A stretch of DNA of 64,000 nt from the NCBI RefSeq assembly GCF_000820225.1, contig NZ_CDDK01000007.1:85710-149709 (forward strand), read 5' to 3'. This document shows positions 37,220-45,743 of the stretch, one piece after another. Source of the stretch: Aeromonas veronii bv. veronii. GTDB lineage: Bacteria > Pseudomonadota > Gammaproteobacteria > Enterobacterales > Aeromonadaceae. The position numbers and the translations under genes were made by a program. A model generated the notes under the pieces. It was not told where the DNA came from. It did not search any database and saw only the letters and a program-made list of their open reading frames with translations. Each line of letters begins with the position of its first letter. Position 1 is the stretch's first letter.

Positions 37220-37924
37220 ATGCGTGCATTGGTTACAGGCTGCGGCCGTCGACTCGGATTTTATCTCTGTGAACAGCTGGTGACGGCGGGTTGGCAGGTG
37301 ACGGGCAGTTATCGCAGCGAGCGGCCGGAGCTGGCCACGCTGGCGGCACTGGGGGTCGAGCTGGTGCTGGCGGATTTTGGTCGGGAAGAGGACGTTGGCA
37401 AGCTGATCGATGTGCTGGAGACCCATCAGGATCTGACGCTGGTGATCCACAACGCCTCGGCCTTCGAGCCGCAGGCAACTGAGCCGGCGGCGCAACTGGC
37501 CCAGTTCGAGCAGTTCTACCGGGTGCACATGGCGGCCCCCTTCCAGCTAAACCGGGCGCTGGCCCCCCAGCTGGCCAGCAATCCCAACGCCAGCATCATT
37601 CACATCACCGATATCTATATTCATGCCCCGGCCCCCCGTTTTGCCAGCTATGTGGCCACCAAGGCGGGAGCCCATTCGCTAGCCATGAGCTTTGCCCGGG
37701 AGCTGGCGCCTGCGGTTCGGGTCAACACCATAGAGCCGGGGCCGATCCTGTTTCTCGACGAGCATGACGAGGCATGGCGCCAGCAGGTGTTGGCGAAAAC
37801 ACCGCTGGCGCGGGAGGGGGGACTTGAGCCCATCTGGCAGGCGGTGCAGTTACTGATGGGGAACAGTTATATGACGGGGGCCAGCATCAAGGTAGATGGC
37901 GGGCGGGCGCTGGCCACTCTCTGA
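37220..37924 (+). CDS. folM: Dihydromonapterin reductase FolM-like short-chain dehydrogenase
   Basis: A 234-aa SDR enzyme. Start at 37220 (MRALVTGCGRRLG) follows AAGGAG by 6 nt. The nucleotide loop is TGCGRRLG, IHNAS is the SDR NNAG-type motif, and YVATKAGAHSLAMSFA holds the catalytic Tyr and Lys. The C-terminal IKVDGG is shared with FolM and pteridine reductases. E. coli FolM reduces dihydromonapterin to tetrahydromonapterin and has dihydrofolate reductase activity. The convergent overlap with a folK-like gene supports a pterin role. Confidence 0.85.
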   Translation: MRALVTGCGRRLGFYLCEQLVTAGWQVTGSYRSERPELATLAALGVELVLADFGREEDVGKLIDVLETHQDLTLVIHNASAFEPQATEPAAQLAQFEQFYRVHMAAPFQLNRALAPQLASNPNASIIHITDIYIHAPAPRFASYVATKAGAHSLAMSFARELAPAVRVNTIEPGPILFLDEHDEAWRQQVLAKTPLAREGGLEPIWQAVQLLMGNSYMTGASIKVDGGRALATL

Positions 37925-38425
37925 AGATTTGCCAAGCACCAGCGGCTCCAGCCCGACCTGCCGGGTCAGCAAGCCTTTGCCGGGTTTGAGCTTGCCCGAC
38001 GGGGCGGGGAGCGTCACTTGCAGCGCCACCTTGGGGTCATGCACCTCGCCATGGCCGTAGAGCTCGGCCAGCAGCTCCGCCAGATAGGAATCGACCTCTG
38101 CCGAGGCAAAGTCACCGCTCCTGTCGCTGGCCAGAATATCGATGTCGAGCGGTCGATCGTGCACCTTGCAGAGCGGATCGCTGCGATCCCGGCCGTGAGC
38201 TACCTCGAGGGCGACAAAGTGCTGCTTGAGGCGGGCGGCATCGAGCGGGCTCTCCACTACCAGCAGGCAGTTGAGAAAGTCGTGGCTGGAGTGCATTCCC
38301 ACCGGCTTGGTGCGGATCACCGAACTCAGCCGCAGGGGGCCGACGTTCGCAAACAGCTCAGCCAGCGCGCGGCTGACATGAATATGCGGGTCAATATTGG
38401 AACCAATGCTACACAGATAGAACAT
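37850..38425 (-). CDS. folK: FolK-like pterin pyrophosphokinase
   Basis: A 191-aa protein from ATG 38425 (MFYLCSIGSNIDP), with GGAAGGTGAG just upstream. SIGSN and VHDRPLDIDIL are the HPPK signatures; the latter carries the two magnesium-binding aspartates. HPPK transfers pyrophosphate from ATP to 6-hydroxymethyl-dihydropterin in folate synthesis. The C-terminal 25 residues overlap the 3' end of folM by 75 nt on the opposite strand, an unusual arrangement. It may be a second folK copy, since the main folK of these bacteria usually sits beside pcnB; that copy is not in this window. Confidence 0.82.
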   Translation of the reverse strand: MFYLCSIGSNIDPHIHVSRALAELFANVGPLRLSSVIRTKPVGMHSSHDFLNCLLVVESPLDAARLKQHFVALEVAHGRDRSDPLCKVHDRPLDIDILASDRSGDFASAEVDSYLAELLAELYGHGEVHDPKVALQVTLPAPSGKLKPGKGLLTRQVGLEPLVLGKSSESGQRPPAIYLDAGPRHITVPHQ

Positions 38426-38549
38426 GCTCACCTTCCCGGGGTTGGGCTCATCTGAAATGTATACGCAGCTCACGGTTATCGGATTAACTATGGCTTAACA
38501 TTGTCTTATCTATTGTGATCCGGCACTGATTGGCAGAAAGGAGGTTTGC

Positions 38550-38642
38550 ATGAGTGTGGAGCTGAAATGGGCGCTGTTGACCGCCTCGGGCGCGCTGGCG
38601 ATGATCATGATTATCTGTCTGGCCTCTGTCGCGTTGGCGTGA
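38550..38642 (+). CDS. 30-aa single-helix membrane protein
   Basis: ATG at 38550 is preceded by AAAGGAGG 6 nt upstream, a near-perfect ribosome-binding site. The product starts MSVELKWALLTASG and consists of one hydrophobic helix rich in Ala, Leu, Ile and Met, ending at TGA 38640-38642. A strong intrinsic terminator follows 22 nt later, so this is a complete small transcription unit. I do not recognise a family. Too short for routine ORF calling. Confidence 0.75.
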   Translation: MSVELKWALLTASGALAMIMIICLASVALA

Positions 38643-38664
38643 ATCACCACAATCCAGATAATAC

Positions 38665-38693
38665 AAACCGGCCTGTTGGCCGGTTTTGTTTTT
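38665..38693 (+). terminator. Terminator of the 30-aa protein gene
   Basis: AAACCGGCC-TGTT-GGCCGGTTTT followed by GTTTTTT: an 8- to 9-bp stem with a long T-tract. Confidence 0.92.
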
Positions 38694-38742
38694 TGGGGCG
38701 GTGCGGCTATGCTGGCGCACCGGTGAGAATGCAAGAGAAGAG

Positions 38743-40146
38743 ATGATGACCAAGGTTCGCCCACGCTCCCTGCTGCAGGTGGTATTGATGGGATTTGTGC
38801 TGGTATTGATGCCGCTGGGCGGCATGATCTGGCACAACAGTACCTCCCTTGCCCACCTCAGTCAGCTCACCAGCGACGAGATGGAGCGGGCGGTCAAGGA
38901 TACCCGCCGCGCTACCCTGCTGACGGCGCAAGCCATCGATATCGAACGCACCTTGCGTCGCTTCGCGGTGCTGGGGGATCGCCGCAGTCTCACCAGCTAC
39001 CAGCAGCAACTCGATGGTTATCGGGTGTTGTTGGCGGAACACCGCAACTCCATCACCGATGGCCAGCTCTATAGCGGGCTCGATCAGGGGCTGGCCTGGC
39101 TCGACAGCCTGCAGGATGCTGCGCTGGCCCGGGCGGCGGCAGCGGGGGACAAGCTTGAGCAATTCAACGATGCCAACAAGCAGCTCGAAATAGTCACCCG
39201 CAGCCGGGTTGACGAACACATGGATCGGGTGCAGCTCACCATCGCCGGACTGACCAGCGAGCTCTGGTGGGTGAGTGGAGCGGTGGCGGCGCTCAGCCTG
39301 CTGATGGTCTTTATCTTCACCTACCTCATCATCCACCCGGTACGACAGATTGAGTCGCGCATCTTGAGCCTGGGTGCCGGGGTCGAACCCGATCCCAAGC
39401 CGGTTGACGGCCCTGCCGAGCTGGTATTGCTGGGGGAGCGGATCGTCTGGCTGCACGACAAACTCAAGGAGCTGGAGCTGCAGAAATACCAGTTCCTGCG
39501 TCATGTTTCCCACGAGCTCAAGACCCCGCTGGCGGTGCTGCGGGAAGGGACGGATCTGCTCTGCGAGCAGCTGGTCGGGCCTTTGACGCCGGATCAGCTG
39601 GAGATCTGTCAGATGCTCGACGAGAACAGTCGGCGTTTGCAGACCCTGATCGAGCGGCTGCTCGACTTCAACCGGCTCAGTCAGCAGGAGGCCTTCGAAC
39701 TGGAGCCCGTCCCCCTGCTGCCGATGTTGTCGGAACTTTCTGCCGAGTACCGGCTGGCATTGGAGTCCAAGCAGATCCGTGTACACTTGCCGACCGTGCC
39801 GGTTACCCTGTGGGCGGAGCCCTACCGGCTACGACTGATCCTCGATAACCTCTTCTCCAACGCCGTCAGTTACGGCGCCAGCGGGGGCAATATCTGGATC
39901 AGGGCAGGGCAGGATGAACAGATAAGCTGGCTGGAAGTGGCCAACGAGGGACCCAAGATCCCCGTGGCCGATCAGCAACGCATTTTTGAACCCTTCGAGC
40001 AGGGCAGCACAGTGCGGCAAGGTCTCTTGAAAGGCTCGGGCATGGGCCTCTCCATCGCCCGCGAGTCTGCCAACAGCCTGGGGGGGGAACTGGTTCTGGT
40101 AGAGGATGAACAGGCTGATGTCTGTTTCAGGTTGACGTTGAAATGA
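38743..40146 (+). CDS. qseE: Sensor histidine kinase QseE/GlrK
   Basis: A 467-aa inner-membrane kinase; start at 38743 or 38746 (tandem ATG) after AGAGAAG. A first membrane helix lies at about 12-32, a roughly 150-residue periplasmic helical domain follows, then a second helix (near 175-195) and a HAMP domain. The H-box HVSHELKTPLAVL has the phosphorylated histidine near residue 257, and the ATPase has NLFSNAVSYG, with GSGMGLSIA as G-box. Gene order with qseG and a sigma-54-type regulator identifies it as QseE/GlrK, a sensor of envelope or adrenergic signals in enteric bacteria. qseG overlaps its stop. Confidence 0.9.
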   Translation: MMTKVRPRSLLQVVLMGFVLVLMPLGGMIWHNSTSLAHLSQLTSDEMERAVKDTRRATLLTAQAIDIERTLRRFAVLGDRRSLTSYQQQLDGYRVLLAEHRNSITDGQLYSGLDQGLAWLDSLQDAALARAAAAGDKLEQFNDANKQLEIVTRSRVDEHMDRVQLTIAGLTSELWWVSGAVAALSLLMVFIFTYLIIHPVRQIESRILSLGAGVEPDPKPVDGPAELVLLGERIVWLHDKLKELELQKYQFLRHVSHELKTPLAVLREGTDLLCEQLVGPLTPDQLEICQMLDENSRRLQTLIERLLDFNRLSQQEAFELEPVPLLPMLSELSAEYRLALESKQIRVHLPTVPVTLWAEPYRLRLILDNLFSNAVSYGASGGNIWIRAGQDEQISWLEVANEGPKIPVADQQRIFEPFEQGSTVRQGLLKGSGMGLSIARESANSLGGELVLVEDEQADVCFRLTLK

Positions 40147-40670
40147 GGACTATGAAGATACAACGCGTATTTCCAGCTCTGATGGCAGGGCTGCTCGCGG
40201 GTTGCTCCTTGCTGCCGCAACAGGCAGAGCGGGAGTCCTCCGATATCGCTTTTGCCAAGCGGATGGAGTTTGCCAACAAGGAGATGCAGGTGCGTCTGCA
40301 ATACTCCGACTGGCTGCTGGCCAGTCACCCCCAGCAACGGGTGCAGGAGCGTCAGCGTCTGAAAGGGGCCGACGATCTGGAGAGTCGGGTCAGTCTGGCG
40401 ATGGTGGACTCCCACCCCGCCGAATCGGTGGCCAATCGCACCGCCGGTCTGGCGCGCCTGAAGCAGATGTTGCCCGAGCTGGGTCTCGATGCGCAGGCCT
40501 TTTTGCGCAGCTGGATCGCCCTCGGCGAGCAGCTGCTGGCTCGCGACAGCCGTCGCGATGACCAGAGTCAGGAGATCCAGCGGCTGCGCCGCCAGATCGA
40601 GCAGCTGACCGCCATCGACGACCAGCTCAACCAGCGCAAGCTGAACGAGAATCGTGAGGTAATACCATGA
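40143..40670 (+). CDS. qseG: QseG-type lipoprotein
   Basis: A 175-aa lipoprotein; ATG 40143 overlaps the kinase stop (ATGA) and a second ATG at 40152 is an alternative. The signal peptide ends LLAGC (cysteine near 21). The rest is helical with a C-terminal coiled coil (SQEIQRLRRQIEQLTAIDD). In E. coli QseG (YfhG) sits in the outer membrane and interacts with QseE to modulate its signalling. Identity rests mainly on gene order and the lipobox plus coiled coil, as sequence conservation in this family is low. Confidence 0.8.
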   Translation: MRTMKIQRVFPALMAGLLAGCSLLPQQAERESSDIAFAKRMEFANKEMQVRLQYSDWLLASHPQQRVQERQRLKGADDLESRVSLAMVDSHPAESVANRTAGLARLKQMLPELGLDAQAFLRSWIALGEQLLARDSRRDDQSQEIQRLRRQIEQLTAIDDQLNQRKLNENREVIP

Positions 40671-41947
40671 GCCGGATCCTGTTGGTGGATGACGACGTCA
40701 GCCTGCTCAAACTGATGAGCATGCGGCTGCGCAGTCAGGGTTATGAAGTGGATACCGCCGACAGCGCGGAAGGAGCCCTCGACCGGTTGCGTCAGCAACG
40801 GGCCGATCTGGTGCTGAGCGATCTGCGAATGGCCGGTATGGACGGTCTGGCGCTGTTCGAGCGGATCCAGGCTCAGTGGCTGGGTTTGCCGGTGATCATC
40901 ATGACCGCCCACGGCACCATCCCGGACGCCATTCAGGCGACCCGCTCCGGCGTCTTCAGCTTCCTGACCAAACCCATCAACAAGGATGAGCTGTTCGCCA
41001 CCATCGAACATGCGCTGAGTCTGACGCGGCCGAAACAGCAGCAGGAGTGGCAGTCGCTGATCCTGACCCGTAATCCCCAGCTGGAGCAGCTGCTGATCCA
41101 GGCGCACAGCATTGCGACCATGGAGGTGCCGGTGCTGATCATGGGGCCGTCAGGCTCCGGCAAGGGGGCGATGGCGCAGGCGCTGCACCAGGCTAGCCAG
41201 CGGCGCGACAAGCCGCTCCATACCATCAACTGTGCCGCCATTCCGTGGGCGTCACTCGACTTGCAGCTGTTTGGTGAAGATGGCCAGTCCGGGCTGTTCG
41301 AGCAGGCCAAGGGGGCGACCCTGTTTCTCGACGAGATTGGTAGCCTCTCCGAATCCCTGCAGGCCAAGCTGCTGCAGGTGATGGAGGAGTATGGTCAGGG
41401 CACGCCGGAGGTGCGGGTGCTCAGCTCCAGCCATCAGGATCTGGTCAAGGCGATGGAGGAGGGGCGCTTTCGGGAAGATCTCTTCTACCGTCTCAACGTC
41501 GCCAATATCACCTTGCCGTCTCTCAGTGCCCGCAGCGAGGATATCCCCCTGCTGGCCCGACAGGCGCTCGACGATTACCGTAGCCGCCACAGCGACTGCG
41601 CCGCCATGGGTTTTTCGCCCGAGTCGCTGGCGATGCTGGCGGCTGCTGCCTGGCCCGGCAACGTGCGCCAGCTCTGCAACGTGGTGGAGCAGCTCGCCAG
41701 CCTCTGTTGCAGCCCGGTGATCGGGGTCTCCATGGTGGAGTCCGCCCTGAGCGGCGGTGGCGGTGGCATCCCCTCGTTCAACGAGGCGCGGGCCGAATTC
41801 GAGAAGGAGTATCTGATCCGTTTGCTGCGCACCACCGAGGGCAACGTGACCCTGGCGGCCAACATGGCGGGCAGAAACCGTACCGATTTTTACAAGTTAT
41901 TGAATCGGCACGGTATCGAAGCTGCAAACTTCAAATCGAAGGGATAA
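40667..41947 (+). CDS. qseF: QseF/GlrR-type response regulator lacking the GAFTGA loop
   Basis: A 426-aa protein with a receiver domain (phosphorylated Asp at D52 in VLSDLRM, Lys in TKPIN), an AAA+ domain and a Fis-type helix-turn-helix at the end (AANMAGRNRTDFYKLL). The C-terminus is very close to E. coli GlrR. Walker A GPSGSGKG (160-167) and Walker B LFLDEIG (219-225) are present. However, the segment between LFG (201) and GLF (209) is only five residues long, where sigma-54 activators carry about a dozen and a half including GAFTGA. That loop contacts sigma-54, so this protein probably cannot activate sigma-54 promoters and may act as a repressor or on sigma-70. The reading frame is continuous through the gap. 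Confidence 0.9.
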   Translation: MSRILLVDDDVSLLKLMSMRLRSQGYEVDTADSAEGALDRLRQQRADLVLSDLRMAGMDGLALFERIQAQWLGLPVIIMTAHGTIPDAIQATRSGVFSFLTKPINKDELFATIEHALSLTRPKQQQEWQSLILTRNPQLEQLLIQAHSIATMEVPVLIMGPSGSGKGAMAQALHQASQRRDKPLHTINCAAIPWASLDLQLFGEDGQSGLFEQAKGATLFLDEIGSLSESLQAKLLQVMEEYGQGTPEVRVLSSSHQDLVKAMEEGRFREDLFYRLNVANITLPSLSARSEDIPLLARQALDDYRSRHSDCAAMGFSPESLAMLAAAAWPGNVRQLCNVVEQLASLCCSPVIGVSMVESALSGGGGGIPSFNEARAEFEKEYLIRLLRTTEGNVTLAANMAGRNRTDFYKLLNRHGIEAANFKSKG

Positions 41948-41948
41948 A

Positions 41949-42431
41949 TCAGGCGGGATCAACCACCGCCGGAGCGGCATCGGCTTTTTGAGTTTTATGG
42001 GAGAGCCAGAGGCCGCTCGCCTTCATCAGGTAACCGAACAAGGCGCCAATGATGAGGGAGGGCAGGATCAACCGCCACTCGCCAGCCGCCCCGAAGGTGG
42101 CACAGCAACCGGCAAAGGTGCCGGGAATGTAGCCGAGCCACTGCTGCTTGGCCTGTACGCACATCAGGGTGGCGACTACCCCCGTCATCACATAACCCGC
42201 CACGCCCGCCCCCCACAGGCTGTCGCCATGGATCAGCAGCAGTGCCCACAGCATGCCGCTGGTGTTGCAGAAGATGGTCTGCAGCAGTGCCTTGTAGCCG
42301 CCGCTTGACGCGAAATAGCTGGTGCAGCCGAGAAAGCCGACCCAGGAGATAAGGCCGAACGCGACGGCAATCCAGCCCCAGACGGCGGAGAGAATTCCAG
42401 TGGTGATGGCGATGGCGATCAGTGGGCTCAT
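41949..42431 (-). CDS. DUF1097 membrane protein (YcdZ-like)
   Basis: A 160-aa inner-membrane protein with about five helices. Start at 42431 (MSPLIAIAITTG). GWIAVAFGLISWVGFLGC and GYIPGTFAGCCATFG are characteristic of the DUF1097/YcdZ family, whose function is unknown. It is convergent with qseF (stop codons 1 nt apart). A CRP-type site lies 80 bp upstream and could serve this gene or the divergent small ORF. Confidence 0.82.
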   Translation of the reverse strand: MSPLIAIAITTGILSAVWGWIAVAFGLISWVGFLGCTSYFASSGGYKALLQTIFCNTSGMLWALLLIHGDSLWGAGVAGYVMTGVVATLMCVQAKQQWLGYIPGTFAGCCATFGAAGEWRLILPSLIIGALFGYLMKASGLWLSHKTQKADAAPAVVDPA

Positions 42432-42510
42432 GGGGCGACTCTTCAGTTGGCTTCGCAAAGTGGGCAGCCTACCCCCGGCAATCGGGGCGGCAAGCGGGGG
42501 CCGAATTGTG

Positions 42511-42526
42511 TGTGATCTTCATCACC
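42511..42526. promoter_or_regulatory. CRP-binding site candidate
   Basis: TGTGA-TCTTCA-TCACC matches the CRP consensus TGTGA-N6-TCACA at 9 of 10 half-site positions. It lies in the divergent region between the DUF1097 gene and the 31-aa ORF/msrPQ, so either direction may be controlled. Confidence 0.6.
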
Positions 42527-42632
42527 CTTTTCAACTCAGGAATACGCTTGCGCTCGCGAAAAAAATTCATTGGTGACCGGCCTGACAGTCGGCCATAGTT
42601 AGAGGCCCTGTCCTGCTCATGGAGTGAGTCTG

Positions 42633-42728
42633 ATGGCGCCAAATGTGATCGTTCCCCTGCTGGTGTTCGTAGTCCTGTTTCTGGTCGGCACCATGGCCAA
42701 GGCACTGCCCCTGCACCACATGATGTAA
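42633..42728 (+). CDS. 31-aa single-helix membrane protein
   Basis: ATG 42633 with GGAGTGAG upstream (spacing about 7-8 nt). The product starts [12 protein letters not shown], has one hydrophobic helix and ends with LHHMM. The stop at 42726-42728 is followed after 71 nt by msrP on the same strand, with no terminator visible between, so it may be co-transcribed with msrPQ. Unknown family; the paired histidines and methionines at the end could bind metal, which is speculation. Confidence 0.6.
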   Translation: MAPNVIVPLLVFVVLFLVGTMAKALPLHHMM

Positions 42729-42799
42729 ATTTGTGTGAAATAAAAATCTGCCGGGGCGGGTCTTATCCATACTGCCTCACTCAGCCCCGGGAGTTTTTC

Positions 42800-43801
42800 A
42801 TGTTGATCAAGCGTCGTACCGCCCACCCCCTCACCGAACAGGATGTCACCCCGGAAGCCGTTTATCAGGACCGCCGCCTTATTCTCAAAGGGCTGGGTCT
42901 GGGCGCAGCCACCCTGGCGTTTCCCACTCAGGCCGGTGTACTCGATCTGCTGCGCGGTAAAGAGGATGCTCCCCAATTAGCCACCAAACCGCTCAACAGC
43001 AAGCCTGCTGAGCGCCCGGCCAATCTGGTGCTGACACCGGAAGAGAAGGCCACCAGTTACAACAACTTCTATGAGCTCGGTACCGACAAGTCCGACCCGG
43101 CTCGCAACGGCCATTACCTCAAGCCCGAACCCTGGACCCTCAAGGTGGAGGGGGAGGTGGCCAAGCCTTTTACACTCGATGTGTGGGATCTCATCAACAA
43201 GAGCGAGCTGGAGGAGCGGATCTACCGGCTGCGCTGCGTCGAAGCCTGGTCCATGGTGCTGCCCTGGAATGGCATCTCGCTGGCGGAGATCATCCGCCGT
43301 GCCGAGCCCACCAGTCGTGCCAAGTTTGTCGCCTTCGAAACCTTGTTTGATCCGAAACAGCTGCCGGGTCAGGCCTCCAGTCTGGGGGGCGGCATCGAGT
43401 ATCCCTATGTGGAGGGGTTGCGTATCGACGAGGCGATGCACCCTCTCTCTTTCCTTGCGATGGGGCTCTATGGCAAGACCCTGCCCGCCCAGAATGGCGC
43501 GCCGATCCGCTTGGTAGTGCCGTGGAAGTACGGCTTCAAGAGCATCAAGAGCATCGTCTCGATCCGGCTGGTAGAGGAGATGCCGCCGACCACCTGGAAC
43601 CTGCTGGCACCCAACGAATATGGCTTCTACGCCAACGTCAACCCGCAGGTGGATCACCCGCGCTGGAGTCAGGCCAGCGAGCGTTTCATCGGCGAGGGCG
43701 GAGTGTTTGGCGCCAAGCGTCAGCCGACCCTGATGTTCAACGGCTATGGTGACGAAGTCGCCTCGCTCTATCAGGGGATGGATCTGCGCCAATGGTACTG
43801 A
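42800..43801 (+). CDS. msrP: Periplasmic methionine sulfoxide reductase catalytic subunit
   Basis: A 333-aa molybdopterin enzyme that repairs oxidised methionines in the periplasm. Start at 42800 ([11 protein letters not shown]) after GGGAG. A twin-arginine signal ([12 protein letters not shown], arginines 25-26) directs folded export. The cysteine of [11 protein letters not shown] (C146) coordinates molybdenum. Formerly YedY. msrQ overlaps the stop by 10 nt, the usual pair. Confidence 0.96.
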   Translation: MLIKRRTAHPLTEQDVTPEAVYQDRRLILKGLGLGAATLAFPTQAGVLDLLRGKEDAPQLATKPLNSKPAERPANLVLTPEEKATSYNNFYELGTDKSDPARNGHYLKPEPWTLKVEGEVAKPFTLDVWDLINKSELEERIYRLRCVEAWSMVLPWNGISLAEIIRRAEPTSRAKFVAFETLFDPKQLPGQASSLGGGIEYPYVEGLRIDEAMHPLSFLAMGLYGKTLPAQNGAPIRLVVPWKYGFKSIKSIVSIRLVEEMPPTTWNLLAPNEYGFYANVNPQVDHPRWSQASERFIGEGGVFGAKRQPTLMFNGYGDEVASLYQGMDLRQWY

Positions 43802-44418
43802 GATTGAAACCGGCCCATATCAGCGGCTTGCGGGCGCTGGTGCATCTGGGCTCCTTGGGTTTCCTGCTCTGGCTGGTTTTTGCCATTCCGGCAGGTCTGC
43901 TGGGGGGCGATCCGGTGCCCGAGCTTATCCACTACCTCGGCAAGGGGGCGCTCAACCTGCTGCTGCTCACCCTGCTGGTGTCGCCGCTGGCCAAGCGCTG
44001 GCGGCAGGGGCAGCTCATCAAGCTGCGCCGCCCCCTCGGGCTCTGGTGTTTTGCCTGGGCGCTGCTCCACTTTATGGCGTGGCTGGGGCTGGATCTGCAG
44101 TTTGACTGGGGGCTGATTGGCGGCGAATTGGTCAAGCGCAGCTACATAGTGGTGGGGATGGTGGCACTGCTGCTGCTGGGCGCCCTCAGCATCACCTCGT
44201 TGCCCGCATTGCAGCGCAGAATGGGCGCAGCATGGCAGAAGCTGCACAACTGGGTCTATGCCATCGCCCTGCTGGTGCCGGTGCACTACTGGTGGTCGCT
44301 CAAGAGCGGTTGGGGGGAGCCCCTCATCTACCTGCTGCTGGCCTGCGCCCTGCTCTGGCCGAGGAAAGATAAGCTGCTGCGCCCCTGGCGGGGACGCTGG
44401 AATGCAAAAGAGGCCTAA
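43792..44418 (+). CDS. msrQ: Heme-binding membrane subunit MsrQ
   Basis: A 208-aa inner-membrane b-type cytochrome with about six helices that passes electrons from the quinone pool to Msr[15 protein letters not shown] and the histidines in [10 protein letters not shown] and [12 protein letters not shown] are the likely heme ligands. It starts inside the msrP 3' end (10-nt overlap) and its stop overlaps the convergent PepSY gene by 4 nt. Confidence 0.94.
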   Translation: MVLRLKPAHISGLRALVHLGSLGFLLWLVFAIPAGLLGGDPVPELIHYLGKGALNLLLLTLLVSPLAKRWRQGQLIKLRRPLGLWCFAWALLHFMAWLGLDLQFDWGLIGGELVKRSYIVVGMVALLLLGALSITSLPALQRRMGAAWQKLHNWVYAIALLVPVHYWWSLKSGWGEPLIYLLLACALLWPRKDKLLRPWRGRWNAKEA

Positions 44419-44663
44419 TCGGCCTCTTGTTGTTTGATCTCGCCAGTGTAGGCATCGACGATGAGATGCACCTTCTGATCCTGGCGATTGAGGGTTTTGA
44501 CCTCGAATTTGTCCCCTTCCAGCTCCACTTCCCGAATGTCGTGATACCCTTGCGCCAGCAGGAGTTTGACCAGCCCGGCCATGTCGAGACGGCTCTGGGC
44601 CGCCCAGCTTGTGGCACTCAACAGGCAAAGGATCAGCAGGAAACTGCGCGGGATCATATTCAT
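44415..44663 (-). CDS. Small exported PepSY-domain protein
   Basis: An 82-aa protein with a signal peptide (PRSFLLILCLLSATSWA, cleavage near residue 21). The remaining 60 residues form one PepSY module, ending [17 protein letters not shown] with the DAYTG motif. Small periplasmic PepSY proteins are often inhibitors or modulators of proteases and are frequently tied to two-component systems. It is divergent from the second PepSY gene with 63 bp between the starts. Confidence 0.85.
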   Translation of the reverse strand: MNMIPRSFLLILCLLSATSWAAQSRLDMAGLVKLLLAQGYHDIREVELEGDKFEVKTLNRQDQKVHLIVDAYTGEIKQQEAD

Positions 44664-44726
44664 TCCGGATTCATGGCTGGCAGACTATAAACGCCATTAT
44701 GTTAGGTATTTGGAGATGAATCATCC

Positions 44727-45065
44727 ATGAATAGAGCGCTCCCTCTGCTTGGGTTATTGCTGCCGTTGCTGGCACAGGCGGTCACGCCTGATGAAGCCAT
44801 GCTGCAGCAAGCTGTCCATGAGGGACGGGTTCGGCCCTTCCATGAAATGATGGAGGTGGCGGCCAGATTGCCGGTGCGGGTGTTGCGGGTGGATCTGGGG
44901 GAAGAGGATGGTATCTGGCTCTATGAACTGCGAGTCATCGATCGGGAAAACAGCGTGATCAAGGTAGCCTATCGGGCCGACAACCTTGAGCTGGTGTGGG
45001 CCAAGGGCCACCATCTGGAGCGGCTGTTCGAACCGCCAAAGCCTCCGGTCGAAGATGAGGAATAA
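44727..45065 (+). CDS. Exported PepSY-like protein preceding a two-component system
   Basis: A 112-aa protein with a signal peptide (ALPLLGLLLPLLAQA, cleavage near 18). The mature part, with ALPV-type segment RVLRVDLGEEDGIWLYELRV (cited in part) and VAYRADNLELV, resembles a PepSY module lacking the usual tail motif. It is 21 nt before the response regulator gene, so co-expression is likely, and it may modulate the sensor kinase from the periplasm. Confidence 0.75.
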   Translation: MNRALPLLGLLLPLLAQAVTPDEAMLQQAVHEGRVRPFHEMMEVAARLPVRVLRVDLGEEDGIWLYELRVIDRENSVIKVAYRADNLELVWAKGHHLERLFEPPKPPVEDEE

Positions 45066-45086
45066 CCCCTGTGTGGAAGCCTGTTC

Positions 45087-45743
45087 ATGCGAATTCTGAT
45101 TGTTGAAGACGAAAAAATTCTGGCTGGCCAGCTGGCCGAACAGCTGCGCCTCTCCGGCTTTGTCACCGACCTCTGCCACGATGGCAACGAGGCCGGTTTC
45201 CTCGGTGAGACTGAACCCTATGACGCCATCATTCTCGACCTCGGCCTGCCGGGGCGCGATGGCCTGAGCGTGCTGAAGGAGTGGCGCAGCAAGGGGATCG
45301 ATACCCCTGTGCTGGTGCTGACCGCCCGTGGTCAGCTGCACGAGAAGATCGAAGGGCTCAACGCCGGTGCCGATGACTACCTCACCAAGCCGTTCCAGGT
45401 GGCCGAGCTGGTGGCGCGGGTCCATGCGCTGGTGCGCCGGGCGGCAGGCAATGCCAGCTCCATTCTGGAGATCGGCGGGGTGCGCCTCGACATGGCGGCA
45501 TCGCAGGTGTGGTACGAAGGAACCCCCATCAAGCTGACCGCCCACGAGTTCCGGGTGCTGGGTTACCTGATGCAGCATCGGGGCAAGGTGGTGTCGCGCA
45601 GCGAGCTGATCGACCACATCTATGCTCAGGATTTTGACCGTGACTCCAACACCGTGGAGGTGTTCATCGGCCGGATCCGCAAGAAAACCAACCCCGATCT
45701 GATTGAGACAGTGCGCGGCCTCGGGTACCGGATCAACGAATGA
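45087..45743 (+). CDS. OmpR/PhoP-type response regulator
   Basis: A 218-aa regulator. Receiver domain 1-120 with phosphorylated Asp D51 (IILDLGLPGRDGL), acidic pair E7/D8 and Lys in LTKPFQ. The C-terminal winged helix contains LTAHEFRVLGYLMQHRG and ends VRGLGYRI. It overlaps its kinase gene by 4 nt. With its PepSY neighbour it resembles the QseB/PmrA/CarR branch that responds to cations or antimicrobial peptides in related bacteria, an inference only. Confidence 0.93.
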   Translation: MRILIVEDEKILAGQLAEQLRLSGFVTDLCHDGNEAGFLGETEPYDAIILDLGLPGRDGLSVLKEWRSKGIDTPVLVLTARGQLHEKIEGLNAGADDYLTKPFQVAELVARVHALVRRAAGNASSILEIGGVRLDMAASQVWYEGTPIKLTAHEFRVLGYLMQHRGKVVSRSELIDHIYAQDFDRDSNTVEVFIGRIRKKTNPDLIETVRGLGYRINE

